A DNA stretch of 64,000 nucleotides from Ardenticatenaceae bacterium (GCA_020634245.1 JACKCC010000007.1:484555-548554), one strand, 5' to 3'. Numbered from the stretch's first letter, positions 1 to 8,563 are shown. Notes: a model not told the origin generated them from the letters alone. Made by a program: numbers and translations.

Positions 1-1639
1 CCAGGCTCTCTACCAGATACGTCTGCCCCAAGTGCATGTAAATTGCCTCTTCATACAGCAGCAAGGGCACGCTCTCCAAATCAATCTCGCCGATAATTTC
101 CGGGGTCGAGCCGCTGGTGTCATGAATCAACACCGTCTCATCACTGCCGGTGCGCAAGGAGACACCGCCGGCCGGCACGCCTTCGCCCAAATAATGGTAC
201 TGCTGCCGGGTTTCGTGCAGCACACCGGCCTCCTCCATCAGTTCCAGCAGCGGATCGACCGGGCCAAAGCCGCCATACGCTTCCCCTTTTTGGAAGGGCA
301 GTTCGTAGGCGGCGCACTGCAAATGTTTGACCATGATGCGCTCATTGTCGGGATTGGTCAGCGCATGTTCCGGCGAGCGGCCGAACAGGTAGCGCGGATG
401 CTGGCAAATGTACTGGTCCAGCGGGCTGTTGCCGGCGATGAGCACCGCCGCCGATTGTTCGGCCCGACGCCCGGCGCGGCCCGCCTGCTGCCAGGTAGAA
501 GCAATCGAACCAGGATAACCGGCAATCACGGCCGCATCCAGTTCACCAATGTCAATGCCCAATTCCAGGGCATTGGTGGCCACGACGCCGCGCAGTTGGC
601 CAGTGCGTAAATTGTGCTCGATTTCGCGCCGTTCCAGGGGCAGGTAGCCGCCGCGATAGCCGGTAACGGCCGTATCCGCCCACCCTCTATACGCCAATTC
701 ATCCCGCAAATAAGTCAGCAGCAGTTCCACCGATTGGCGGGTTCGGGCAAAGAGGATGGTTTGCACATCTTCAGCCAGGAAGGTAACGGCCGTGTCCCGT
801 CCCGCAATCATCGTGCTGGCCCGCAGTCCCAACTCCTCGTCGATGATGGGCGGATTGTAGAGGATGAACTGTTTTTCGCCCGTTGGCGCGCCGTTTTGCG
901 ATTCGTCAATCAGGACAAACGGCGCTTCCACTAATCGTTCGGCATGTTCGCGTGGATTGGCAATCGTTGCTGAGGCACAAATAAACTGGGGATCGCTGCC
1001 GTAAAAGTGGCAGATTCGGCACAGCCGACGCAGCACGTTGGCGACGTGGCTGCCAAAAATGCCGCGATAAGCGTGGATTTCGTCCAGCACCACAAATTCT
1101 AGGTTGCTGAACAAATCGCGCCAGCCGGTGTGATAAGGCAAAATGCCGGCGTGCAGCATGTCGGGGTTGCTGATGAGGATACCGCCTGCCGCTCGCACTT
1201 TGCTGCGCTGGCCCCGCGGCGTATCGCCGTCGTAGCTGTTAACAGCAATGGGCAGGTTGCCGGCGGCGATGATGGCGTTGGTTTCGGCGGTCTGATCGTG
1301 GGACAGGGCTTTGGTGGGGAAAAGGTAGAGGGCGCGGGCGGACGGCCGTGCCAACAAACGCTGCAATACGGGTACGGTGTAACACAGGGACTTGCCCGAT
1401 GCGGTGGCGGTGGCGATGATGACGTTGTGGTGCTGGGCAACGGCCGTTATCGCGGCTGCCTGGTGCGTGAAAAACTGGTCAATGCCCCGACGGTGAAGCG
1501 CTAACTGAAATGAAGCGGGCAATATCACATCAGGCACGGCAAAAACTGCGGGACGCGAAGCAAATCGCTGCCAGGCAACCACCTGACGCACGAAATCCCG
1601 ATTTAACCGCAAATTATTGAGTGCAGCCGATATAGGCAT
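1..1639 (-). CDS. DEAD/DEAH-box helicase, MrfA/YprA-like, 3' end beyond window
   Basis: An ATP-dependent DNA or RNA helicase of superfamily 2, read from the ATG at 1637-1639 leftwards and running off the window with 546 codons visible. Residues 77-84 form the Walker A motif TATASGKS. DEIH (186-189) is the Walker B box, SAT (about 223-225) is motif III, and QQAGRAGRR is motif VI. The N-terminal 55 residues and the fused helicase core resemble the YprA/MrfA group, which carries a C-terminal DUF1998 zinc module and, in Bacillus, works in mitomycin lesion repair. That C-terminus is outside the window, so the subgroup is an inference. A TATAAT box (1646-1651) lies only six bases before the ATG, so the message may be leaderless. 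Four ACGGCCGT octamers lie inside the gene. Confidence 0.88.
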   Translation of the reverse strand, partial: MPISAALNNLRLNRDFVRQVVAWQRFASRPAVFAVPDVILPASFQLALHRRGIDQFFTHQAAAITAVAQHHNVIIATATASGKSLCYTVPVLQRLLARPSARALYLFPTKALSHDQTAETNAIIAAGNLPIAVNSYDGDTPRGQRSKVRAAGGILISNPDMLHAGILPYHTGWRDLFSNLEFVVLDEIHAYRGIFGSHVANVLRRLCRICHFYGSDPQFICASATIANPREHAERLVEAPFVLIDESQNGAPTGEKQFILYNPPIIDEELGLRASTMIAGRDTAVTFLAEDVQTILFARTRQSVELLLTYLRDELAYRGWADTAVTGYRGGYLPLERREIEHNLRTGQLRGVVATNALELGIDIGELDAAVIAGYPGSIASTWQQAGRAGRRAEQSAAVLIAGNSPLDQYICQHPRYLFGRSPEHALTNPDNERIMVKHLQCAAYELPFQKGEAYGGFGPVDPLLELMEEAGVLHETRQQYHYLGEGVPAGGVSLRTGSDETVLIHDTSGSTPEIIGEIDLESVPLLLYEEAIYMHLGQTYLVESL

Positions 1640-1645
1640 GAGCCG

Positions 1646-1651
1646 ATTATA
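1646..1651 (-). promoter_or_regulatory. Candidate -10 box for leaderless helicase mRNA
   Basis: The minus strand reads TATAAT followed by six bases and then the ATG at 1639. Transcription would start at or beside the A of the start codon. No Shine-Dalgarno sequence precedes the gene. A good -35 box is not visible, so this remains a prediction. Confidence 0.4.
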
Positions 1652-1714
1652 TCCATATTATTGACGGTCCGCTTTTGGAATGCAGTGTCGGTTTGTATTA
1701 CAGAGTTATCCAGA

Positions 1715-2060
1715 ATGTCATTCATATATTTATATTTTATAGTAGTCTATAGTAGGCCGTGTTGATATGTGGATACATTACTATGACCCCGTATATCTTC
1801 TACCGTGGCTCAGACCTACCCCATTTCTGGGGTGAGTTTTTTTACCGAACTCAGATAATCAGTGTGGATGATTTTGTTTGGTTCTGATTTACAAATAGGC
1901 AGCGTAAAACGGCCCTTTTTCTAGTACCCCCGTATATATGGGCGGTTATTACTCCGTTCCTATATCTGGTTCGGACCGGAACGGCCGTTCTGTTTTATCT
2001 GGCTGAATTATCCACAAAATAGCCCTGTTTTCCACAAGAATAGGGCAGTTATCCACAGAT
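1715..2060. other. DnaA-box cluster, candidate replication origin segment
   Basis: Two perfect TTATCCACA sites (2008-2016 and 2049-2057) bracket a TTTTCCACA site (2028-2036), all on the same strand and 20-21 bp apart, about two helical turns. Weaker one-mismatch sites occur near 1706 (TTATCCAGA), 1768 (TGTGGATAC) and 1864 (TGTGGATGA). An A+T-rich tract (about 1720-1745) could serve as an unwinding element. No dnaA, dnaN or gyrase gene is in the window. The arrangement is what a bacterial oriC contains, and parS-like sites lie 8 kb away, but DnaA boxes also occur as titration or regulatory sites. Confidence 0.5.
1818..1843 (+). terminator. Hairpin plus T-run, intergenic
   Basis: ACCCCA (1818-1823) pairs with TGGGGT (1828-1833) around a 4-base loop, followed by GAG and seven Ts. 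It has the form of a rho-independent terminator on the plus strand, but no plus-strand gene precedes it. A short untranslated RNA upstream is possible but nothing else supports one. Confidence 0.4.
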
Positions 2061-2077
2061 TTGACCGGTAAAAACAA

Positions 2078-2108
2078 AAAGACCGGCCTTCTCAAAGAAC
2101 CGGTCTTT
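2078..2108. terminator. Bidirectional terminator-like hairpin
   Basis: AAAGACCGG (2078-2086) pairs perfectly with CCGGTCTTT (2100-2108) around a 13-base loop. An A-rich tract precedes it and a T tract follows, so it could act in both directions. It separates the DnaA-box cluster from the spoVS promoter region. The short minus-strand frame across it is not considered coding. Confidence 0.55.
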
Positions 2109-2280
2109 TCGCCGTGACCCACATTTAGGGGAACACAGGTGTTGGCGGCATGTTGCCTCACGACCCATTTACGTTAAAATGAATCATGTTTGCGCATTGT
2201 AGCAGATGGAGTGATTAAGGGCAATGGCAATTCACTGTCTGTTGTTTGGGTGCGCGGAGTTTTTGGTGATGCTGGCGAGA

Positions 2281-2326
2281 GATTATAAAAGTCTGCCAGT
2301 CTGTTGTAATCTAGCCGGTCACAAAA
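2281..2326. repeat. Copy 1 of a 46-bp intergenic repeat
   Basis: The segment starts GATTATAAAAGTCTGCCAG and contains TTGTAATC, forming an imperfect inverted repeat. A second copy at 10557-10603 shares most positions, including the tail ending ACAAAA. Both copies lie in intergenic DNA. Confidence 0.5.
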
Positions 2327-2355
2327 GTTTCAGACACCCCGACAGATCAAACTGC

Positions 2356-2385
2356 TTGACAATCATAGTCTGAATTGACTAGAAT
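2356..2385 (+). promoter_or_regulatory. Sigma-70-type promoter of spoVS
   Basis: A perfect TTGACA (2356-2361) and a TAGAAT (2380-2385) are separated by 18 bp. The predicted start is near 2391, leaving a leader of about 70 bases before the SpoVS ATG. It is the clearest promoter in the window. Confidence 0.75.
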
Positions 2386-2461
2386 TTGTTAGAAGGTGGT
2401 GGATTTCCCTATACTATGTCATGGGTTCCGATATCTAGGTGTCATTTACATGGAGGCCAAA

Positions 2462-2728
2462 ATGAATGTAATCAAAGTCTCAGCACGATCCCGCACAGCC
2501 GCCGTAGCCGGGGCTGTTGCAGGCGTGATGCGTGAGGCTCAACGGGCAGAAGTTCAGGCTATTGGAGCCGGAGCGGTCAATCAAGCCTTAAAAGCCATTA
2601 TTATTGCCAAGGGTTACCTTGCCGAGGAAGGCATTACCATTATGTGTGATCCTTCGTTTGTTGATGTGACTATTGATAGTCAAGACCGTACAGCTATTCG
2701 GGTAGTTGTGGAACCGCGTCCCCAATAG
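2462..2728 (+). CDS. spoVS: SpoVS family protein
   Basis: An 88-residue SpoVS homologue, compact and almost entirely the family core: VIKVSARSRTAAVAGAVAG at the N-terminus, then a QAIGAGAVNQALKAI segment. In Bacillus subtilis SpoVS acts in spore coat and septum development, but the family also occurs in non-sporulating bacteria, where its role is unclear. An Alba-like nucleic-acid-binding fold is known for the family. The ATG at 2462 is chosen over an upstream in-frame start because TGGAGG stands at the right distance before it. A sigma-70 promoter lies upstream and a strong terminator follows, so the gene is probably transcribed alone. Confidence 0.92.
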   Translation: MNVIKVSARSRTAAVAGAVAGVMREAQRAEVQAIGAGAVNQALKAIIIAKGYLAEEGITIMCDPSFVDVTIDSQDRTAIRVVVEPRPQ

Positions 2729-2751
2729 TATTTCCCGGTTTGTGTGATGAA

Positions 2752-2777
2752 GGGCACGCTGGACGTGCCCTTTTTTT
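2752..2777 (+). terminator. Rho-independent terminator of spoVS
   Basis: GGGCACG (2752-2758) pairs with CGTGCCC (2764-2770) around CTGGA and is followed by seven Ts. It lies 23 bases after the spoVS stop. Confidence 0.9.
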
Positions 2778-2793
2778 ATGGGAGAGTGCCATT

Positions 2794-3516
2794 TTGTTAA
2801 GCCCTCATGATTTTTTTGATTTGAGTGACACAGGTGTTGCCGATTTGTTTGCTGATTGTGAATTTGTGTGGCAAATGATTCCGCGCATTGCTGGGCATGT
2901 GGCCCGATTGGTTGGTGATGGGCAAACGATTTTGGGGCAGGTGATGGCCGGGGCATTTTTGAGTGATCGACCTATTTTTATTGGGAAAGGGGCGCGGATT
3001 GAGCCGGGGGCTTACGTTGAGGGACCGGCCTACATCGGCGCGGGAGCTGTGGTGCGGCATGGGGCGTTTGTGCGCGAAAATGTGGTTTTGCTGCCGGGGG
3101 CGATTTTGGGGCATGCCAGTGAGGCGAAAAACAGTTTGTTTTTGCCGAAGGCTACGGCACCTCATTTTAATTATGTGGGGGATTCTGTTTTAGGCCACCG
3201 GGTGAATTTGGGGGCGGGGACAAAGTTGAGTAATTTGGGGATGCTGAGTGAAAAGGATAAGGTGACGGGGAAACGGCCGTCTATCCTCTTAACTATCAGC
3301 GAAACCGATTACGATACCGGATTGGCCAAGCTGGGAGCAATTTTGGGTGACGGCGCCCAGACCGGCTGTAATTCCGTGCTTAATCCCGGCTGCCTGATTG
3401 GCCGGAACAGCCTTATCTATGCCAATACCAGCTTGCGTAAAGGCTATTACCCGCCCAATAGCATCATCAAACTGCGCCAAACCATCGAAATCGTGCCTAA
3501 CCGCTTTAACTCTTAG
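2794..3516 (+). CDS. Left-handed beta-helix (hexapeptide-repeat) protein, GlmU-C-terminus-like
   Basis: A 240-residue protein with hexapeptide repeats (IGKGARIEPGAYVEGPAYIG, IGAGAVVRHGAFVREN and others) typical of the LbH fold found in acyltransferases and at the C-terminus of UDP-GlcNAc pyrophosphorylases. The tail motif RKGYYPPNSIIKLR also occurs in sugar nucleotidyltransferase-associated LbH proteins. No nucleotidyltransferase domain is attached, so an acyltransferase or a regulatory sugar-nucleotide role is possible. An upstream in-frame ATG at 2740 would put the spoVS terminator inside the gene. The TTG at 2794, preceded by GGGAGAG, is therefore preferred. Base composition here is strongly G-biased. 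Confidence 0.75.
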   Translation: MLSPHDFFDLSDTGVADLFADCEFVWQMIPRIAGHVARLVGDGQTILGQVMAGAFLSDRPIFIGKGARIEPGAYVEGPAYIGAGAVVRHGAFVRENVVLLPGAILGHASEAKNSLFLPKATAPHFNYVGDSVLGHRVNLGAGTKLSNLGMLSEKDKVTGKRPSILLTISETDYDTGLAKLGAILGDGAQTGCNSVLNPGCLIGRNSLIYANTSLRKGYYPPNSIIKLRQTIEIVPNRFNS

Positions 3517-3534
3517 CGATGAACTGATTCGTGA

Positions 3535-4695
3535 CTATCGACTGCCTCGTTTCCCTATGCGGCGTAGTTCCGTAGACGAAATATCTTTGCGGAACTGCGT
3601 ATCGGGGATGCCCAGGAAGATGTCGCGGAACTGGGAAGGAATGGCCAGGTCGGTTAAATGGCGGAAGGTGTTGGTATTATCTACCCGCCCGGCTACCAGG
3701 AAGCGGCAGCCGAGATGCCGAATTTCGGTTAGAGCGGCCAGCATATTTTCGTGGTTGTTTTGGTAGTATCGCGGATGTAGAATGCGTTCGGCCGTGTCGT
3801 AGCCGACGATGAAGGTAGCGCCGGGGTACAACCGGGCTTTTTCGATGAAAGTTGGGGCGGAACTGACTAAAATTGGCCAGCGCCCGGCAAATTGGGAAAT
3901 GCGTTCCAGGATGTCACCGGTGGGCAGGGACGGTTTGTCGGCATTGACGGCAGCCAGTTCAAAAGCCACTGCCGTACCTAAAATAGCTCTCGCCGCCTTA
4001 ACCATTTTTAAGTGGCCATCATGCAGCGGATTGAAAGCGCCGCTGAGGATGGCGCGCGGGGTGATGTTGGTGGTTTGAATACGGCCGTTATCCTCCACAC
4101 AAAAACAATTAATCTCCCGACGATGAAGCTGGTGGGTGACCCCGGCAAAATCGCGCGTTTCTTTGATCAGTTGGTCGCCAGGCAAGAGAGGAATTTCTAG
4201 CTGGTAGGGAACATTAGCGGCCTGAGCCAGGCTGTTGAGCATGACCCGGCTAACCAGACCCTCTTCTCCGGCCCGGTCCCGGACACCTTTTTGTATGTGC
4301 AGGGCCGACCAGACCAGTCGTTCTTTTTGCCAGGTGGCAATGTAAGCGCGATGTTCGCCCCGCTTGGGCCGGTCGGTCACGATGGTGGCTGTACAGGCTA
4401 GGCCGATAACCGGATTATGGTCATTTTCGGCTTCCAGCCAGCGAGCGCGGGTAAAGGCACGCCCGGCCAGCAGGCGAACGGTGGCCGGAGAAACATATTG
4501 GTCCGGGGTTTGTCCCAGGAATTCGTCAAAGGCCGGTGTGCTGTAGGGAATGATGGCTTCCAGCAGGGTGCGGCTGGCTCCGGCCACGCCGAGTAAATCG
4601 GACAAGGCCTGCGTGCCGGCACCGGCGGCGACCAGCATGGTTCGGTAGGGACTGTCGTGGATGGCCTGTACTAATTGGCGAACATTATCTTCCAT
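3535..4695 (-). CDS. CinA/PncC-like domain fused to NadD-like nucleotidyltransferase
   Basis: A 386-residue two-domain protein. Residues 1-165 resemble the C-terminal CinA domain (nicotinamide-nucleotide amidohydrolase PncC), seen in LVAAGAGTQAL, ASRTLLEAIIPYS and the GLACTATI segment. Residues 213-386 form a cytidylyltransferase-like domain with the nucleotide-binding motif GAFNPLHDGH (219-228) and an ISSTELR signature near the C-terminus, as in NadD/NMN adenylyltransferases. PncC turns NMN into NaMN and NadD adenylates NaMN, so a fusion would join two consecutive steps of NAD salvage. The substrate is inferred. The ATG at 4695 is preferred to a GTG at 4722. A palindromic operator-like site lies between this gene and the divergent neighbour. 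Confidence 0.8.
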   Translation of the reverse strand: MEDNVRQLVQAIHDSPYRTMLVAAGAGTQALSDLLGVAGASRTLLEAIIPYSTPAFDEFLGQTPDQYVSPATVRLLAGRAFTRARWLEAENDHNPVIGLACTATIVTDRPKRGEHRAYIATWQKERLVWSALHIQKGVRDRAGEEGLVSRVMLNSLAQAANVPYQLEIPLLPGDQLIKETRDFAGVTHQLHRREINCFCVEDNGRIQTTNITPRAILSGAFNPLHDGHLKMVKAARAILGTAVAFELAAVNADKPSLPTGDILERISQFAGRWPILVSSAPTFIEKARLYPGATFIVGYDTAERILHPRYYQNNHENMLAALTEIRHLGCRFLVAGRVDNTNTFRHLTDLAIPSQFRDIFLGIPDTQFRKDISSTELRRIGKRGSR

Positions 4696-4746
4696 AGCGA
4701 GCAAATTGTAGCAGGTTGGCACTTGATGACTACTGGAACGACAGTG

Positions 4747-4760
4747 TGAACAATTGTTCA
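4747..4760. promoter_or_regulatory. Palindromic operator candidate
   Basis: TGAACAATTGTTCA is a perfect 14-bp palindrome between two divergent genes. The 11-base segment ACAATTGTTCA recurs at 4829-4839, just upstream of the next gene. The pairing suggests a dimeric repressor site controlling one or both genes. No regulator is encoded next to it. Confidence 0.4.
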
Positions 4761-4861
4761 GTGCGGCGTTCTGGTGACTTCTCTCTGGTAAAATTGCCTG
4801 TTGGCGCTAAATGATGATAATTAAGGGGACAATTGTTCAATCCTGTTTGTGCATCATAGTT

Positions 4862-6898
4862 ATGGCTGAAGATAAAGACCCGGCTCCCAGATTTCGTATA
4901 AAGAACGGCCGTATATTAGTTTGGCTGCTAATCGTTTTGATAGATTTGCTGGTTGCCCAGTGGTGGCTCTGGCATGCGGTTACCCAGTCGCCGTTTGATT
5001 CACCGCCCTGGTTGGCGGTACTTTTGCTGGGTGTGGCGGTTCTGGCGTTGTTTGCCGGGCTGTCCGCTCGTATGCATCGCGATGTTGAATCTGCCGGTGT
5101 GGAATTGTCTTTGCGTTGGCTGGATTGGATACGGCCGTACGGCCGTTGGTTGGCTTTAATTGGGGCAATTGTGGCCATCACGATTGTTTTGCGCCGTATT
5201 CCACATTTAGCAGAGGATTCGAGTTATACGGCCGTATTCTGGCTCTGGCTGCTGGCGATCCTGTTTTATTTTGGCGCGGTTGTTCCCCGCTCAGAATGGC
5301 AGTGGCCGCGGCCAGACTGGCTTCAAAAGCGTGATGGCTGGTTTTGGGGAGTCGTGGTCTTTGTGGGGATAACACTGCTGCTGCGTGTCTGGCAAATTGG
5401 CACGATCCCCTTCACGCTCAGCGGTGATGAAGGTTCGCAGGGACTGGAAGCAATCGAGGTCATTAATGGCAGCTTGCGTAATCCGTTCACAACCGGGTGG
5501 CTGGGCGTGCCCACGATGAGCTTTTTCTTCAATGCCATCTCGATACGGTTGTTGGGCCGGACGATTGTCGGCCTGCGGCTGCCCTGGGCTTTGGTGGGCA
5601 CGGCGACGGTGGTGGTAGTTTATTTTTTGGTTAAACGGATTGGCGGCCGCCGATTGGGGATGGTAACGGCCGTACTGCTGGCCACTTATCACTATCACAT
5701 CCATTACTCACGCTTGGGTTCAAATCAAATCGCCGATCCGTTGTTCCTGGCACTGGCCATGCTGCTTCTGATGCGCGCCCGCGATGGGCATAAGCGGCTG
5801 GATTGGGCTTTGCTGGGAGCTGTTAATGGGTTGGCCTTTTATTTTTATGCTGGAGCGCGATTGACGCCGGTGGTGGTAACGGCAGCGCTCGGTTATTGGT
5901 TTGTCCTCAATCCAAAAAAGTTCTGGCGGGAACACGGCGGCGGGATTCTGGTGGCTGTGTGGGCCTTTTTGCTGACGGCTGCGCCCATGATCCAATACGC
6001 AGTCCGTTTTCCCAACGATTTTAATGCCCGGCTCAATCAAGTGGGCATTATTCAAAGCGGCTGGTTGGAACGTGAAGTCGAAATCCGCGGTGAAAGTCAG
6101 GCCAGCATTCTGTTCGATCAATTTCAGCGGGCGGCGCTGGCCTTCAACTATTACGCCGATCGGACGGTTTGGTATGGCCTTAGTAAACCGCTCCTCGATC
6201 CATTTTTTGGCGGATTATTCCTATTGGGCCTGCTTTACGGTACTCTTCGGTTGCTGACGCCCAAGGCTGGCCATCGGCTGGCGCCAATGGTTGCCTGGTG
6301 GTGGGGCGGCATGATTTTGGGCGGAATGCTCACCGAAAGCCCGCCCTCCAGCCAGCGCTTGATCACCCTGGCTGTGCCTACCTGTTTTTTCCTGGCATTT
6401 GCCTTGACGGATTTGCTTAAATTGGCCAGGCAGGCGGTCGGCCGTATTCCAGAGAAAGTGGTACTGGCTGTTGTTTTATTCATTTTTGCGTTCACCAGTT
6501 TGAAAACGTACTTTGTAGATTATACATCTTTGCGGGTTTACGGCGGGCAAAATGCGGAAATGGCAACCCAAATTGCACCGCTGTTGAATGAATTGAAGTA
6601 CGATCACGAATTCAAATTTGTTGGCGCGCCCTGGATGTATTGGGGGTTTGCCACACTGCCATACCTGGTGCCTGATGCTGTAGCTGGTGACATCATCGAT
6701 CTGCTGGTCGAACCCGTTTCCTTTGACGTACCGACGGCCGATAAAGGAGTGGTGTTTATTGTAATGCCACAGCGCCAGGAAGAACTGGATTATCTGATTG
6801 AACCGGCTTTGCCCAATGGCACACGTCGTGAAATCTACTCACCCATTGACGGCCGTCTCATAGTCACGCTTTACGAAATCCCCCGCTTGCAGCGTTAA
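4862..6898 (+). CDS. Membrane glycosyltransferase, GT39/ArnT-PMT type
   Basis: A 678-residue integral membrane protein with about a dozen hydrophobic segments. The first loop carries LSGDEGSQG, the acidic DE motif that family-39 polyprenyl-phosphate-sugar transferases (ArnT, PMT) use in catalysis. It is followed by the conserved P-F-T-W-G-type stretch and a YHYHIHYSR loop. Such enzymes move a sugar from a lipid-phosphate donor to protein or lipid on the outer face of the membrane. The acceptor cannot be told. The ATG at 4862 (MAEDKD) is chosen because a hydrophilic tail then precedes the first membrane span; an upstream ATG at 4811 is possible. Several ACGGCCGT sites lie within, two fused head to tail at about 5131. 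Confidence 0.82.
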   Translation: MAEDKDPAPRFRIKNGRILVWLLIVLIDLLVAQWWLWHAVTQSPFDSPPWLAVLLLGVAVLALFAGLSARMHRDVESAGVELSLRWLDWIRPYGRWLALIGAIVAITIVLRRIPHLAEDSSYTAVFWLWLLAILFYFGAVVPRSEWQWPRPDWLQKRDGWFWGVVVFVGITLLLRVWQIGTIPFTLSGDEGSQGLEAIEVINGSLRNPFTTGWLGVPTMSFFFNAISIRLLGRTIVGLRLPWALVGTATVVVVYFLVKRIGGRRLGMVTAVLLATYHYHIHYSRLGSNQIADPLFLALAMLLLMRARDGHKRLDWALLGAVNGLAFYFYAGARLTPVVVTAALGYWFVLNPKKFWREHGGGILVAVWAFLLTAAPMIQYAVRFPNDFNARLNQVGIIQSGWLEREVEIRGESQASILFDQFQRAALAFNYYADRTVWYGLSKPLLDPFFGGLFLLGLLYGTLRLLTPKAGHRLAPMVAWWWGGMILGGMLTESPPSSQRLITLAVPTCFFLAFALTDLLKLARQAVGRIPEKVVLAVVLFIFAFTSLKTYFVDYTSLRVYGGQNAEMATQIAPLLNELKYDHEFKFVGAPWMYWGFATLPYLVPDAVAGDIIDLLVEPVSFDVPTADKGVVFIVMPQRQEELDYLIEPALPNGTRREIYSPIDGRLIVTLYEIPRLQR

Positions 6899-6901
6899 GC
6901 C

Positions 6902-7855
6902 TCAGCCATTCATATCTGGTGGGCGGCGCAGTTCGCTTTTGAACATGGGGCTGCTCTTGCTCGTCCAATCCCCGTCACTTGCGTCACTTTCCAGGTAATC
7001 GAAGTAGCCCTGGACACGGCTGTCCAGCAGGTCGATTTGGTGCAGTAAGATGGCTTCTAGGGTTTTAGGTGTTACCGGCGAACCGTATTCCAGCGTGCCG
7101 TGGTGGGAAACAATGATGTGAACGATTTCGCGGGTTTGTTCAGGAGTGAGGGTGACTAGTTCGGCAGCGGCCGTTTCCACCATTGTGACCGCGCGAACAA
7201 TATGGCCGACTAAACGGCCGTCATCTGAAAAAGCAAACTCCCCTTCAATCGAATACTCATGCACTTTGCCCATGTCGTGCAGCAGCGCTCCGGCAATGAG
7301 CAGGCTTCGGTTGACATAAGAATAATGTTCCGACATATAATCGGCCATGGTAGCCATGCTTAACGTATGCTCCAGTAAACCACCAATGTAGGCGTGATGC
7401 ATTGAGCGTGCCGCCGGTGAATTGGAAAATTTGGGTAGAAAATCTTCGTTTAACAGCAAGTGACTACACAAAGTGCGCCACGGTTCCTGCAAACTTTTAA
7501 TCTGCTGTTCCAATTCTTTGACCATTTCTTCCTGAGGGCGGCGACTGGAAGAAAGGAAATCACTCATATCAGGATTAGCCGCCGGATTGAGATCGGTGAC
7601 AGTCACTTGCAGCGAATCCTTGTAACTGACAACACGGCCGGTCACCAGAGCAACAGCGCCATCCTTGGCCCAACCATCAACATAATCCGGCACACTCCAG
7701 AAGACAGCATTCACCTGTCCCTTTTTATCTTGCAGCAAAAAGAGTAAATAGGGACGGCCGTCTTTTGTGGTGCGACGAGCGACACCTTGCAGCAAAAATG
7801 GTTCATTGTCCAGTTCGTCGCCTACCTGAAGGTGAGAAGTAAAGATTGATTTCAC
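6902..7855 (-). CDS. 3'-5' exoribonuclease YhaM-like, OB fold plus HD domain
   Basis: A 317-residue protein with an N-terminal OB-fold nucleic-acid-binding domain (about 1-90) and a C-terminal HD phosphohydrolase domain. Visible metal ligands are in HHAYIGGLLEHTL, ALLHDMGK and SHHGTLEYGSP, followed by LHQIDLLDSR. YhaM/CbfA proteins are processive 3'-5' exoribonucleases that can also act on single-stranded DNA and assist mRNA decay. The start is a GTG preceded by AAGGAG at good spacing. The length matches the family. It ends 3 bp from the convergent glycosyltransferase. Confidence 0.88.
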   Translation of the reverse strand: MKSIFTSHLQVGDELDNEPFLLQGVARRTTKDGRPYLLFLLQDKKGQVNAVFWSVPDYVDGWAKDGAVALVTGRVVSYKDSLQVTVTDLNPAANPDMSDFLSSSRRPQEEMVKELEQQIKSLQEPWRTLCSHLLLNEDFLPKFSNSPAARSMHHAYIGGLLEHTLSMATMADYMSEHYSYVNRSLLIAGALLHDMGKVHEYSIEGEFAFSDDGRLVGHIVRAVTMVETAAAELVTLTPEQTREIVHIIVSHHGTLEYGSPVTPKTLEAILLHQIDLLDSRVQGYFDYLESDASDGDWTSKSSPMFKSELRRPPDMNG

Positions 7856-7975
7856 GATAACTCCTTATTAGCTTGTCGGCCGGTCAGCTTGTCAGCAAGC
7901 AGATGAAATGCTGAGTTGTTATTCGATTGTAAACTCATTTGGGCTTTTGAGCTACATAGCCTAAAATCGATACTC

Positions 7976-8563
7976 ATGAAACGATTGATTGTAGGTATTT
8001 CCGGTGCCAGCGGCGTGATTTATGGCATTCGCATGTTGGAAGTGCTGCGTGACGTGCCCGATGTAGAGACGCATCTGATCATCAGTCCGGCCGCCAGCAC
8101 CACCATTGGATTAGAAACAGATTATGCACCTGAAGCGGTGATGGCCCTTGCTGACGTGGCGTATCGGTTTAAGGATATTGCCGCGGCCGTTTCCTCTGGC
8201 TCCTTCAAGACAGAAGGCATGGTCGTCATTCCTTGCTCAATGAAAACTCTGGCCGGCATTGCTAATTCATTCAGCGACAATCTACTGCTGCGCGCGGCCG
8301 ATGTCGTCTTGAAGGAGCGGCGGCGCTTGGTGCTGGTCGCCCGCGAGACGCCACTGCATTTAGGCCATTTGCGGTTGATGACGCAGATCACTGAAATGGG
8401 CGCTATTGTTGCCCCGCCGGTTCCGGCCTTTTACCACAAGCCACAATCGTTGACTGACATCGTTGATCAGACGGTGAACCGGGTGCTGGATTTGATGCAA
8501 ATTGATCTGCCAGCAGATTTGTTTACCCGCTGGCAAGGCGGTAAAGCGAGCCTTGATTCCTGA
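7976..8563 (+). CDS. ubiX: Flavin prenyltransferase UbiX/Pad1
   Basis: A 195-residue protein starting MKRLIVGISGASGVIYGIR, the classic FMN-binding start of UbiX. The enzyme attaches a dimethylallyl group to FMN to make prenylated FMN, the cofactor of UbiD-family decarboxylases. No ubiD partner is in the window. The central SGSFKTEGMVVIPCSMKT and late RETPLHLGHLRLM segments are conserved family signatures. The ATG at 7976 is chosen because the family core starts there. The next gene overlaps its end, so the two are probably cotranscribed. Confidence 0.93.
   Translation: MKRLIVGISGASGVIYGIRMLEVLRDVPDVETHLIISPAASTTIGLETDYAPEAVMALADVAYRFKDIAAAVSSGSFKTEGMVVIPCSMKTLAGIANSFSDNLLLRAADVVLKERRRLVLVARETPLHLGHLRLMTQITEMGAIVAPPVPAFYHKPQSLTDIVDQTVNRVLDLMQIDLPADLFTRWQGGKASLDS

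Noticed and set aside
32..1504. Plus-strand open frames over the helicase gene
   Set aside because: They lie opposite a strong helicase reading with all motifs, and their products have no recognisable domain.
1949..2161. 70-codon minus-strand frame
   Set aside because: It spans the DnaA-box cluster and a terminator hairpin, lacks a ribosome site and matches no family.
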